Source: JANLSE01 sp038214135
Lineage (GTDB): Bacteria; Chloroflexota; Chloroflexia; Chloroflexales; Roseiflexaceae
DNA: 43,194 nt
Assembly (NCBI GenBank): GCA_038214135.1
Contig: JBBQSD010000044.1
Coordinates: 1 to 43,194, forward strand
Direction: 5' to 3'
Both the position numbers and the translations under genes were made by a program. The notes beneath the pieces were generated by a model. It was not told the DNA's origin, made no database searches, and saw nothing but the letters and a program-made list of their open reading frames with translations. Below are positions 16,382-23,457 of this stretch, one piece after another (the stretch's first letter is position 1; every line of letters begins with the position of its first letter).

Positions 16382-17824
16382 ATGCGTCGTCTTTGGATTC
16401 AGTTAACCCTCGCCTTCGCCCTGGTGACGCTCACGAGCGTGGCTGTGGCGGCATTGCTGGCCAATCGGCAGACCAGCACGGAGTTTCGGGGCTTCCTGGC
16501 GCAGAACCAGGTGCAGGAGTCGGGCCTGCCAGCCGAACTTGCCTCCTATTACCAGGCCCATGGAAATTGGGACGGTGTGACGGAAGTATTTACGGAGTGG
16601 CGTGGTTCTGGAGGCATGGGTACTGGCCACGGGATGATGCGCGGCGCACCGACTCTCGTGCTCGCCAATCGCGACGGAGTTGTTGTCTACGATAGTAGCG
16701 TTGGTACAACTGAACGGCTGACGGCGAGCGACCGTGCGGCTGCACTTCCGATCATGGTTGGAGATGCGCCGGTCGGCTTCCTGGTGGTTCGCGCTACGGG
16801 GCAGACCGGTCTTACGACAGCAGCGGAACAGTTCCTGGCCCAAGTAAATCAGGCGCTGATCCAGGCCGGGCTGCTTGGAGCGATCTTGGGCGTGCTGCTT
16901 GGCGTGCTGCTGGCCCGCCGACTCGCTGCCCCACTCAACCGATTAGCCAAAGCGGCGCGGCAGCTTGCCGCTGGTGATCTGACTCAGCGTGTGCCGGTTG
17001 ATGGTCCCATCGAGGTCGCCGCCGCTGGCCAGGCCTTCAATGAGATGGCCAGTGCGCTTGAAGTAGCGGAAGGGCTGCGGCAGCATATGGTCGCCGATAT
17101 TGCCCACGAGTTGCGTACACCATTGACGGTCATCCAAGGCAATTTGCATGCCATTCTGGATGACATCTACCCACTGGAGAAGTCGGAGATTCAGACGATT
17201 CTGGATGAGACACTGCTGCTCGGTCGGCTGGTCGATGATCTGCGCGATCTGGCGTTGGCCGAGGCCGGGCAGTTGCGCCTCCAGCCACAGGTGGTCAACG
17301 GTAACGGGCTGATCGCGCAGGGTGCCGCCGCATTCCATGGGATTGCGACCGAGAAGGGGGTTACGTTGTGTGTTGTGGCCGCAGATGATCTGCCCGCAGT
17401 ATGGGCCGACCCAGAACGTACCGGTCAGGTGCTGCACAACCTGTTGGCGAACGCGCTGCGCTACACGCCGAGCGGCGGCAGCGTTACCCTGCACGCAGCA
17501 CACCATCCAACCTGCATCTCAGATTCTCCATGCAGCCATATGAATCTTCAGCCTGCAGGGCAGATCATGTTTGAAGTTGAGGATACTGGCCCAGGGATCG
17601 CACCAACTGATGTACCGCATGTCTTTGAGCGCTTCTGGCGTGCGGATGCAGCACGCACGCGGATGCAGGGCGGCTCGGGCCTGGGGTTAGCAATCGCCCG
17701 CCAGTTCGTCCACGCCCAGGGCGGGCAGATCGGCGCGACCAGCGTCATGGGGCGCGGTAGTCGATTCTGGTTCACTGTACCACTCGCGTCGGAGACGCAG
17801 ATTCTTGCGGATACTGGCTCCTGA
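16382..17824 (+). CDS. Membrane sensor histidine kinase (intact)
   Basis: 480 residues. TM1 (about 7-26), an extracytoplasmic sensor region of about 130 residues containing GGMGTGHGMMRG, TM2 (about 158-176), HAMP (RRLAAPLNRLAKAARQLAAGDL), His box ADIAHELRTPLTVIQG with His242, N box VLHNLLANALRYTP, G1 VEDTGPGIAP, F box HVFERFWR, G2 GGSGLGLAIARQF. An unusual insert of about 25 residues with two Cys (HHPTCISDSPCSHMNLQ) separates the N and G1 boxes. The Met/His-rich sensor patch would suit a copper or other soft-metal ligand, but this is inference. It is cotranscribed with the preceding regulator. Confidence 0.92.
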   Translation: MRRLWIQLTLAFALVTLTSVAVAALLANRQTSTEFRGFLAQNQVQESGLPAELASYYQAHGNWDGVTEVFTEWRGSGGMGTGHGMMRGAPTLVLANRDGVVVYDSSVGTTERLTASDRAAALPIMVGDAPVGFLVVRATGQTGLTTAAEQFLAQVNQALIQAGLLGAILGVLLGVLLARRLAAPLNRLAKAARQLAAGDLTQRVPVDGPIEVAAAGQAFNEMASALEVAEGLRQHMVADIAHELRTPLTVIQGNLHAILDDIYPLEKSEIQTILDETLLLGRLVDDLRDLALAEAGQLRLQPQVVNGNGLIAQGAAAFHGIATEKGVTLCVVAADDLPAVWADPERTGQVLHNLLANALRYTPSGGSVTLHAAHHPTCISDSPCSHMNLQPAGQIMFEVEDTGPGIAPTDVPHVFERFWRADAARTRMQGGSGLGLAIARQFVHAQGGQIGATSVMGRGSRFWFTVPLASETQILADTGS

Positions 17825-17836
17825 GGCGGTTTCTGA

Positions 17837-18190
17837 ATATGTCGCTCCGCGCTCATGGCAGGAGTTGCACCAACGATGGTCGTTGTTGGCGGGTTGCTGG
17901 CATTTGGGGTCATGTTCGCGCTGAATTCGGCGGTCCATTCGTATTTAATCCTGGCCTATACCGATGGCGAAAAGGCAGCCATGAATGTCGGCTTCTATTA
18001 CACGGCCAATGTGCTTGGGCGGCTGGCGGGAACCGTGCTGTTCGGCTGGCTGTATACCGTTGCCGGTCTGATTGCCTGCCGGTGGGTTGCCGTTGGCTGT
18101 GTCCTGGCCGCTGGTTTGATTTCCCTATCCCTGCCCGTCCATACGGCGCCCCATACCCAGCCAATCGCCTTCGGTGAGAGCGGCGATTGA
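17837..18190 (+). pseudogene. arsJ: C-terminal remnant of an ArsJ-like MFS efflux transporter
   Basis: After a TGA at 17834 the frame reads ...MAGVAPTMVVVGGLLAFGVMFALNSAVHSYLILAYTDGEKAAMNVGFYYTANVLGRLAGTVLFGWLY. This closely follows the end of ArsJ, the organoarsenical efflux MFS protein of about 400 residues, where the SYLILAYT..D K.A.NVGFYY.AN..GR..GT..SG.LY signature is distinctive. Only the last 3-4 membrane helices remain; the first about 290 residues are gone. No ribosome site precedes the internal ATG (17855), so translation is doubtful. The partner glyceraldehyde-3-phosphate dehydrogenase gene of ars loci is absent. It marks a former arsenic-resistance cluster. Confidence 0.75.
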
Positions 18191-18396
18191 GCACGATAGC
18201 GTTGCACCTCGTGAGGATACAGACGTTTTACTTCTGGATGAATGCACGACTGCGCTGCCACGCTCTCATCCGTCGTCTTGGGTTCACCGTTCCAGCGGCC
18301 CCTGTCTCCCGGCAAGGCCGTCAGGCCAACGCTATGGTCAATACACGGAGCAATCCTTGGCACGTACGCCCTTCTCATGAGATCAAGACCCGCAGC

Positions 18397-18588
18397 TTAC
18401 TCGTTGTGTTGCATCGCTGGGCAGGGATCGTCGGCATACGAGCAGAAGACGCAGCAGTCACCAGGCTTTGGACGCAGGGTAGCTCCACAACTGGAACACT
18501 GATAGATAACGATTCACGTATCGGCTGGTATGGCCGCTGTTTGTGCCTGATGGCAATATGGGCAGTGGATGCTGGTGATGCGTTTCAT
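18397..18588 (-). CDS. GDCCVxC-family small protein, probable selenoprotein (in-frame TGA)
   Basis: ATG 18588, with GGGAG 8 bases upstream, opens a 63-residue protein if the TGA at 18516-18514 is read through. It begins MKRITSIHCPYCHQAQTAAI, continues PADT-TGA-IVIYQC, then SSCGATLRPKPGDCCVFCSY, and ends CPAMQHNE. GDCCVFCSY and the CPxC...YxC..CG...RPKPGDCC order identify the GDCCVxC family, whose members are annotated as (seleno)proteins and usually have ...PTDAC-x-FYEC at this point. Here TGA sits exactly where Cys or Sec belongs. A hairpin matching bacterial SECIS rules starts 16 bases after it (18482-18497). The family is common beside ars and mer genes. The alternative is a Cys-to-stop mutation, possible in this lesion-rich region. 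The function is unknown, presumably thiol/selenol or metal chemistry. Confidence 0.75.
18482..18497 (-). promoter_or_regulatory. Candidate bacterial SECIS hairpin
   Basis: On the coding (minus) strand, GUUCCA-GUUG-UGGAGC forms a 6-bp stem (one G-U) with a GUUG tetraloop. The loop begins 23 bases after the UGA, and G is its first base. Both agree with the published bSECIS consensus (loop roughly 16-37 bases from UGA, G in the first two loop positions). The stem is short and could occur by chance. Confidence 0.45.
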
Positions 18589-18625
18589 GATAGCTCCCTT
18601 ACCGCACGCCTGCTTTCAATGGAGA

Positions 18626-18955
18626 TTATCCACGTGGCCAGTACATGATGATCGCCATGCCAAACAGCGCAATCAGGCCGCCAATCAGATCATAGCGGTC
18701 GGGTGTTACTTTGTCAATCTGCCAGCCCCACAGCAGCGATAAGACCACAAAGATGCCACCATATGCGGCATATACTCGGCCAAAGGATGCAGGTTGGAGG
18801 GTTGGTATCACACCATACAGGATCAGGATGACCGCTCCAAGGAAACCGACCCAGACACTCTGTCCCGCTCTGAGCCAGAGCCACACGAGGTAGCCGCCAC
18901 TAATCTCGCACAACCCCGCGAGTACGAATACCATCAGTGATTGTAGCAGTGCCAA
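18626..18955 (-). CDS. YnfA/UPF0060 family small membrane protein
   Basis: 109 residues from a TTG at 18955 that has GGAGGT at good spacing; the frame is open to a GTG at 18988, but TTG gives the family length of about 108. Four membrane helices with the family markers GLCEISGGYLVWLWLR, LQPASFGRVYAAYGGIFVVLSLLWGWQIDK and DLIGGLIALFGMAIIMYWPRG. YnfA relatives belong to the drug/metabolite exporter superfamily and behave as small multidrug-like transporters. It lies beside the GDCCVxC and MerR-controlled genes, consistent with a resistance cluster. Confidence 0.88.
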   Translation of the reverse strand: MALLQSLMVFVLAGLCEISGGYLVWLWLRAGQSVWVGFLGAVILILYGVIPTLQPASFGRVYAAYGGIFVVLSLLWGWQIDKVTPDRYDLIGGLIALFGMAIIMYWPRG

Positions 18956-18980
18956 GAACCACCTCCATGAAGCCGCTGAC

Positions 18981-19008
18981 AGCAGCACAGCGCTGTGCCT
19001 GTGCTGCT
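18981..19008. terminator. Hairpin between two minus-strand genes
   Basis: Arms agcagcacag (18981-18990) and ctgtgctgct (18999-19008) with an 8-base loop. It lies about 95 bases beyond the stop of the upstream two-gene operon and 26 bases before the YnfA-like start. No U-tract is clear. Confidence 0.4.
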
Positions 19009-19103
19009 ATCGTACCGATCGCTTGATCTATGCTATTGGCTGTGACGTTCTGCGCGTTGCGCACATGCGTGGAATATTAACATGTGCCAGCCGCGCCGCC
19101 AAC

Positions 19104-19385
19104 CTAACCGACGTCCTGCCCACATGCACAGTCGGTCGTCGAGCCGCTGTTGACCACATGCGCTGGTGCAACCACATGGTCTGGATTTCGACGACGGAGC
19201 AACGCCAGAGGAATCAGGCAGGGAATGGCGCATGCTGCGAGCAGAATCAGTGGTGCCAGGCTTGCGATACGCGCAAACCCGAGCAGGCTGTCCGCGATCA
19301 CGAGCAGCACGCCTGCTCCGCCCAAAATCAGGAGCGCGAGCTTCCATGCGCGCGTGGGCAGACATGCATCGATCAGTTTACGCAT
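19104..19385 (-). CDS. Small two-helix membrane protein
   Basis: 93 residues from ATG 19385, preceded by GAGGAAA. Two hydrophobic segments: LALLILGGAGVLLVIADSLLGF and LAPLILLAACAIPCLIPLALL. A cytoplasmic tail ends in TTDCACGQDVG. The layout recalls DUF2933-like proteins of metal-resistance operons, but the His-rich end of that family is absent. The start overlaps the stop of the previous gene (ATGCGTAA), so translation is coupled. The C-terminal CxC and membrane Cys could bind a soft metal; the function is not established. Confidence 0.65.
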   Translation of the reverse strand: MRKLIDACLPTRAWKLALLILGGAGVLLVIADSLLGFARIASLAPLILLAACAIPCLIPLALLRRRNPDHVVAPAHVVNSGSTTDCACGQDVG

Positions 19386-19737
19386 TGGTTTCCTCCGTTG
19401 CTCCAGGACGGAGCGTATGCGATTCAAGCTGCTCAGCCAGATAGGCCTTCACGTCGGGTGTACCACAGAGCCGCAGCCACACTGGGCCGTGTTGTGGTTC
19501 AACGATGAGCTCGAAGCGAAAGAATGCACAACACAAGCGCTCATTGCCGATAAACGCCACCAGCGCTGGATAGTCTTCGGCAGGAAAGCGGAATGCGTAG
19601 CCATCAGCGAGCTCAACGCGCTCCTGCGCCATATGAAAAATGAGTTGGGTGGCCAGGGCCATGTGCGGCGTGCGGTTATCTTCCGCAATCGCATCCAACT
19701 GGCACACCAGGGTCTCCGCTGGGAATGTCGTACTCAT
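19378..19737 (-). CDS. Conserved hypothetical with NERLCC motif, first gene of MerR-controlled operon
   Basis: 119 residues from ATG 19737 (GAGGAG at 7-base spacing). Core: RVELADGYAFRFPAEDYPALVAFIGNERLCCAFFRFELIVEPQHGPVWLRLCGTPDVKAYL. Proteins with this ADGYAFRFPAED...NERLCC.FF.FEL signature are often found next to MerR-type regulators and mercury or other metal-resistance genes; the vicinal Cys pair is a plausible metal site. It is cytoplasmic. The promoter at 19790-19820 with its palindromic operator lies directly upstream, so expression should follow the adjacent regulator. Confidence 0.7.
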   Translation of the reverse strand: MSTTFPAETLVCQLDAIAEDNRTPHMALATQLIFHMAQERVELADGYAFRFPAEDYPALVAFIGNERLCCAFFRFELIVEPQHGPVWLRLCGTPDVKAYLAEQLESHTLRPGATEETNA

Positions 19738-19767
19738 CACGGTGCTCCTCTGTTATGATTGACGGGT

Positions 19768-19781
19768 CACTTGCACAAGTG
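19768..19781. promoter_or_regulatory. Secondary palindrome cacttg-ca-caagtg
   Basis: 14 bases inside the presumed leader of the minus-strand operon. It shares the ACTTG/CAAGT words of the main operator and may be a second, weaker binding site. Confidence 0.3.
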
Positions 19782-19789
19782 CCACGCAT

Positions 19790-19820
19790 AGCGTACGCTT
19801 TCAAGTACACTTGAAGTCAA
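19790..19820 (-). promoter_or_regulatory. MerR-type promoter with 19-bp spacer and palindromic operator
   Basis: On the minus strand, TTGACT (-35, 19820-19815), a 19-base spacer and TACGCT (-10, 19795-19790). The spacer is filled by the palindrome ttcaagt-ac-acttgaa (19800-19815). An overlong 19-base spacer with the operator between the hexamers is the hallmark of MerR-family-activated promoters; TCAAG-N4-CTTGA resembles the SoxR box. It drives the 19737 gene; the regulator gene reads away on the other side. Confidence 0.8.
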
Positions 19821-19832
19821 GAGGGATCTTGT

Positions 19833-20252
19833 ATGAATGATGCGTTGACCATTGGCGAACTTGCGCGGCAGGTTGGGATGCGTCCCTCGGCGCTGCGCTA
19901 CTATGAGAGTATTGGGCTGTTACCCACACCACGGCGTGTCAATGGCCAGCGGCGCTATGACATCAGCACCGTGCAGCTGCTGGCGGTACTCCAGATGGCC
20001 CAGAAGGCTGGCTTCATGATCGCCGAGATGCAGACACTGGTGCATGGCTTTGAATCTGGTACGCCACCCGCCGTGCGCTGGCAGCGCTTAGCACGCACCA
20101 AGCTGACCGAGATTGACGCCCTGATCCAGCGCGCTGAACAGATGAAGCGCATCCTGCACCATGCCCTGCACTGTGGCTGCCGTGAGCTGGTTGATTGTGC
20201 GGCTGCCGATGAGATGAGCCTCTGCCAACAACGACCGCCAAGTCCTGTGTAG
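19833..20252 (+). CDS. MerR-family transcriptional regulator (SoxR/metal-sensor-like)
   Basis: 139 residues. N-terminal winged helix LTIGELARQVGMRPSALRYYESIGLLPTPRRVNGQRRYD (about 5-43), then the long dimerisation helix. The C-terminal end reads HHALHCGCRELVDC with Cys114, Cys116 and Cys122. This CxC-x5-C spacing equals three of the four [2Fe-2S] ligands of SoxR; the fourth position (111) is Ala. Metal-sensing MerR proteins also use C-terminal Cys pairs, so either a metal ion or a redox signal is possible. It lies divergent from the two-gene operon whose promoter has the operator. Its own start is 13 bases from that operator, so it probably autoregulates. Confidence 0.88.
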   Translation: MNDALTIGELARQVGMRPSALRYYESIGLLPTPRRVNGQRRYDISTVQLLAVLQMAQKAGFMIAEMQTLVHGFESGTPPAVRWQRLARTKLTEIDALIQRAEQMKRILHHALHCGCRELVDCAAADEMSLCQQRPPSPV

Positions 20253-20611
20253 TAACATCGTACATCGGTATTCAGCGATCCGAATGGCGTGCCAGCACAA
20301 TCCGATAGGTTCCCTGCCGCAGTGTCGGCTCGTGAAAAACCGCAGAGAATGGTCTTCTCTGCGCTTCTGCGCAAGAGTCGCGCATGTCTCACACTTTGTG
20401 TTCTGCGTTACATTGCCGATTTTGATTGCCATCTCATGCGGCGATCATCACGGGAGATTGCAAACCGCCCCTACGTTTATTGTCACCGAATGTGGCAGCG
20501 TTGTGTTAGTTGTTCTGGGTTGCACAAACCCGCTGTCCTTCGTACAATGGCACGAACAGAAACGCACCATGTTGCATATGAACGATCAATGCTGATTACG
20601 GGGTACACATC
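20253..20611. other. Intergenic region before the esterase remnant
   Basis: 359 bases with no credible gene. It contains cgcagagaatggtcttctctgcg, a short hairpin (20341-20363), and a good sigma-70 promoter at 20520-20548. Confidence 0.5.
20520..20548 (+). promoter_or_regulatory. Sigma-70-like promoter for the esterase remnant
   Basis: TTGCAC (20520-20525), 17-base spacer, TACAAT (20543-20548), 64 bases before the ATG at 20612. Close to consensus in sequence and spacing. Confidence 0.6.
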
Positions 20612-21452
20612 ATGGATCAATTGCCAATCAGAGATCAGGCAAATACTTCGCTTGAATTCGTACGCGTCGAAAGTGGCCTGCTCACTGGTGTTCCTGCCCC
20701 CGATCCTGCCATTCAGATGTTCAAAGGTGTTCCCTTTGCCGCTGCACCAATCGGGCCATTGCGCTGGAAGGCACCACAACCACCAATCGCGTGGGCTTGT
20801 TATTGATGGATGGGCCATTCCTACAGCGCCAATCGGCCTGCTTGCACAAGGCCGCCAATCAGTAGCCTCGCTGATGGTTGGATCGACGGCCAATGAGTTT
20901 ACGTCGTTGCTTGGTGCGCGAACCATCCCAACCGAATCTTTTCGGCAGCAGATCGCGCAGCGCTATGGCGAACAGGCAGCAGCATTTCTGAAACTGTATC
21001 CAGCCGATAGCGCTGCGCTGGCGGGCAATTCCCAGATTGCCAGCTTGAGTGATCAGATGGCGGTTGGCATGCGAGCATGGGCCAGCTTGCACGAGCAGCA
21101 TCACCCGGATAGCGCATATGTGTATTATTTCGACCGCCGGTTGCCTGGGCGGGATAGCGAGTTCTATGGGGCCTTCCATTCGGGTGAGCTCTACTATGTG
21201 TTTGATACACTCGCATCGACTGAGCGGCCATGGACATCCAGTGACACGACCCTGGCTGAGATCATGTCATCATATTGGGCCAACTTCGCGGCGACTGGCG
21301 ATCCGAATGGGGCTGGTTTGCCAGCATGGCCACGCTATCGTGGGAGCCAGGTTCAGGGGCTTGGCGAAGTGATCGCACCGACCGATGCGCCTGGGAAAGA
21401 TCGGTTCGATCTCTTCTGGCACGAGATTGACGCATTGCTACAACACCTATGA
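20612..21452 (+). pseudogene. Carboxylesterase (type B) with large internal deletion
   Basis: 20612-about 20785 encodes a normal N-terminus: VRVESGLLTGVPAPDPAIQMFKGVPFAAAPIGPLRWKAPQPP. After a breakpoint near 20790-20800 the frame changes and the sequence resumes at GLVIDGWAIPTAPIGLLAQGRQ, continuing to a normal C-terminus (NEFTSLLG..., YVYYFDRRLPGRDSEFYGAFHSGELYYVF, EIMSSYWANFAATGDPNG, WPRY). About 230-250 residues are gone, including the oxyanion loop and the GESAG nucleophile. The catalytic His region (GAFHSGEL) remains. It is certainly inactive. Breakpoints inside ordinary coding sequence suggest a deletion, not an insertion. Confidence 0.85.
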
Positions 21453-21493
21453 ACATTGAGCAATCATTCGGGGATATGGCATGGCTCATCCAT

Positions 21494-21556
21494 CCGCAGG
21501 CTGAAGCCGGCGGCAAAGAGAAAACGAACCCCTAGCCGCGTGGCTTCAGCCCGCGG
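21494..21556. repeat. REP-like palindromic repeat
   Basis: ccgcaggctgaagccggcgg on the left and ccgcgtggcttcagcccgcgg on the right form an imperfect stem around about 22 bases. The right arm is the inverse of 14589-14605. Confidence 0.55.
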
Positions 21557-21666
21557 TGGGGTAGGGTGACAATACCTAATGAACATTATGGAAAGATCCA
21601 TCAGCCTTTGGGGCGTCGCTACGCAGTTCCGCGAGATCCTTCGTGGGACATTGCCATGCTGGTATT

Positions 21667-21684
21667 CTGACTCCTGACTCCTGA
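21667..21684. repeat. Short tandem ctgactc repeat upstream of the ABC operon
   Basis: ctgactcctgactcctga, units of 7 bases, 22 bases before the ABC operon start. The same word recurs after the operon at 25332-25354. Confidence 0.6.
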
Positions 21685-21705
21685 ATACTCAATAACGAGG
21701 TTTCA

Positions 21706-23457
21706 ATGCATGCAGCCCGCAAACTTGGCCGGTTTCTGGCTCCCTACTGGCATTGGGCTGTTCTCGCGCCACTGCTGATGGCTCTTGAAGTCTCGATGGA
21801 TCTGGCACAGCCATGGTTGCTGCAGAGGATCATCGACCAGGGTATTGCTCGTTCGGACATGAACCTGGTGATCTCGACGGGGCTGCTGATGGCGAGTGTG
21901 GCCGTGATTGGCCTGGTTGGCGGTATTGGTTGCGGGATTTTTACCGTTCTGGCTGGCCAGAACTTTGGCGCGGATCTGCGCGGGACGCTGTTTCGCAAGG
22001 TGCAGGCGCTCTCCTTCGGCAACCTGGATCGGCTGGAAACCGGTGGGCTGATCACCCGCCTGACCAATGATGTCACCCAGGTTCAGGAAGCTGTCATGAT
22101 GCTGCTGCGCGTCATGGTGCGCGTCCCATTACTGTTGATCGGCAGCCTGATCATGGCGACGATCACCAGCCCGCAATTGGCGCTGGTGTTTGTGGTGCTG
22201 ATCCCGATTGTGCTAGCAGCACTGATCTGGATTATCAACCGAACCTTCCCGATGTTCAGTGAGGTGCAGCATCGCCTCGACCAGCTCAACACCGTGTTGC
22301 AGGAGAATCTCGCTGGCATTCGGGTTGTCAAGGCATTTGCCCGTTCGGATCACGAGCTTGAGCGCTTTGGGCGGGCCAATGATCACCTGATGGAGCAGAA
22401 TATCCTGGCGGTGCGAACAAGCGCGGTGACGATGCCATTCATGATGTTGACGCTGAATGCTGGTATTGTGGCGGTGATCTGGTTTGGTGGCTTGCAGGTT
22501 ACTGTTGGTGGATTACAGGTTGGCCAACTGATTGCGTTTATCAACTATCTGGCCCAGACACTGATGTCGCTCATGATGATCAGTATGCTGGTGATGCGCT
22601 TTGCCCGTGCAGAAGCATCGGCGGAACGGATACAGGAGGTGTTGGATAGCCGGCCCGATCTTGCATTTCAGACACAACCAGCTGATCTTGTTGCGCTGCG
22701 CGGCCGGATCGTCTTCGATCATGTGACCTTCGGCTATGCCGCCAATGGTCATGATCCCGTGCTGAAGGATGTCAGTTTTGTGGCCGAGCCAGGGCAGACA
22801 ATCGCACTGCTTGGGGCGACGGGCGCTGGCAAATCGAGCCTGGTCAATCTGATTCCGCGTTTCTATGATGTGACCGCTGGATGTGTGACGATTGATGGTG
22901 TTGATGTGCGGGCGATTGATGAAACAATGCTACGCCAAACAGTTGGTGCTGCACTTCAGGAATCGATCCTGTTCAGTGGCACAATTCGTGATAATATCCG
23001 CTATGGTCGGCCTGATGCCAGCGACGCAGAGGTGATTGCGGCAGCCAAAATGGCCCAGGCGCATGAGTTCACAAGTAACTTCCCCGATGGCTATGAGACA
23101 ATCGTTGGCCAGCGCGGCGTCAACCTTTCGGGTGGGCAGAAGCAACGGTTGGCGATTGCGCGCGTGTTGCTGGCACAGCCAACAGTGTTGATATTGGACG
23201 ATAGCACCAGTGCTGTTGATATCGAGACCGAGGCCAGGATTCAGGCTGCACTAGCCAGTTTGCCAGAACAGCCGACCCAGGTTGTGGTGGCGCAGCGGAT
23301 TAGTACCGTGCTGCGTGCGGATCGCATTCTGGTGCTCGATGATGGGCGAGTTGTGGCCGAGGGCACGCATAGCGAGTTGCTCGAATCCAGCCCGATCTAT
23401 CGTGAGATCTATAGCTCGCAGATGGACACGGCCACCGCGGTGGTGCCGCATGAGTGA
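21706..23457 (+). CDS. Heterodimeric ABC exporter subunit with degenerate nucleotide site
   Basis: 583 residues: six-helix exporter membrane domain (about 1-310) and nucleotide-binding domain (about 330-575). Walker A GATGAGKSS, Q-loop AALQES, signature LSGGQKQR and D-loop are intact. Walker B reads VLILDDSTSAVD, with Asp where the catalytic Glu should be, and the switch His is replaced by Gln (VVAQRIST). These two changes define the degenerate-site half of heterodimeric exporters such as TM287/288 and BmrCD, not a broken gene. It overlaps the second subunit by 8 bases (ATGAGTGA). Substrates are typically lipids or drugs; nothing here identifies one. Confidence 0.93.
   Translation: MHAARKLGRFLAPYWHWAVLAPLLMALEVSMDLAQPWLLQRIIDQGIARSDMNLVISTGLLMASVAVIGLVGGIGCGIFTVLAGQNFGADLRGTLFRKVQALSFGNLDRLETGGLITRLTNDVTQVQEAVMMLLRVMVRVPLLLIGSLIMATITSPQLALVFVVLIPIVLAALIWIINRTFPMFSEVQHRLDQLNTVLQENLAGIRVVKAFARSDHELERFGRANDHLMEQNILAVRTSAVTMPFMMLTLNAGIVAVIWFGGLQVTVGGLQVGQLIAFINYLAQTLMSLMMISMLVMRFARAEASAERIQEVLDSRPDLAFQTQPADLVALRGRIVFDHVTFGYAANGHDPVLKDVSFVAEPGQTIALLGATGAGKSSLVNLIPRFYDVTAGCVTIDGVDVRAIDETMLRQTVGAALQESILFSGTIRDNIRYGRPDASDAEVIAAAKMAQAHEFTSNFPDGYETIVGQRGVNLSGGQKQRLAIARVLLAQPTVLILDDSTSAVDIETEARIQAALASLPEQPTQVVVAQRISTVLRADRILVLDDGRVVAEGTHSELLESSPIYREIYSSQMDTATAVVPHE

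Noticed and set aside
18187..18648. Plus-strand 153-codon frame over the GDCCVxC gene
   Set aside because: Antisense to a well-supported family signature on the other strand; no domain of its own.
21706..23457. First ABC subunit as inactivated because Walker B Glu and switch His are missing
   Set aside because: Those exact replacements (Asp, Gln) are normal for one half of heterodimeric exporters, and the partner keeps both residues.
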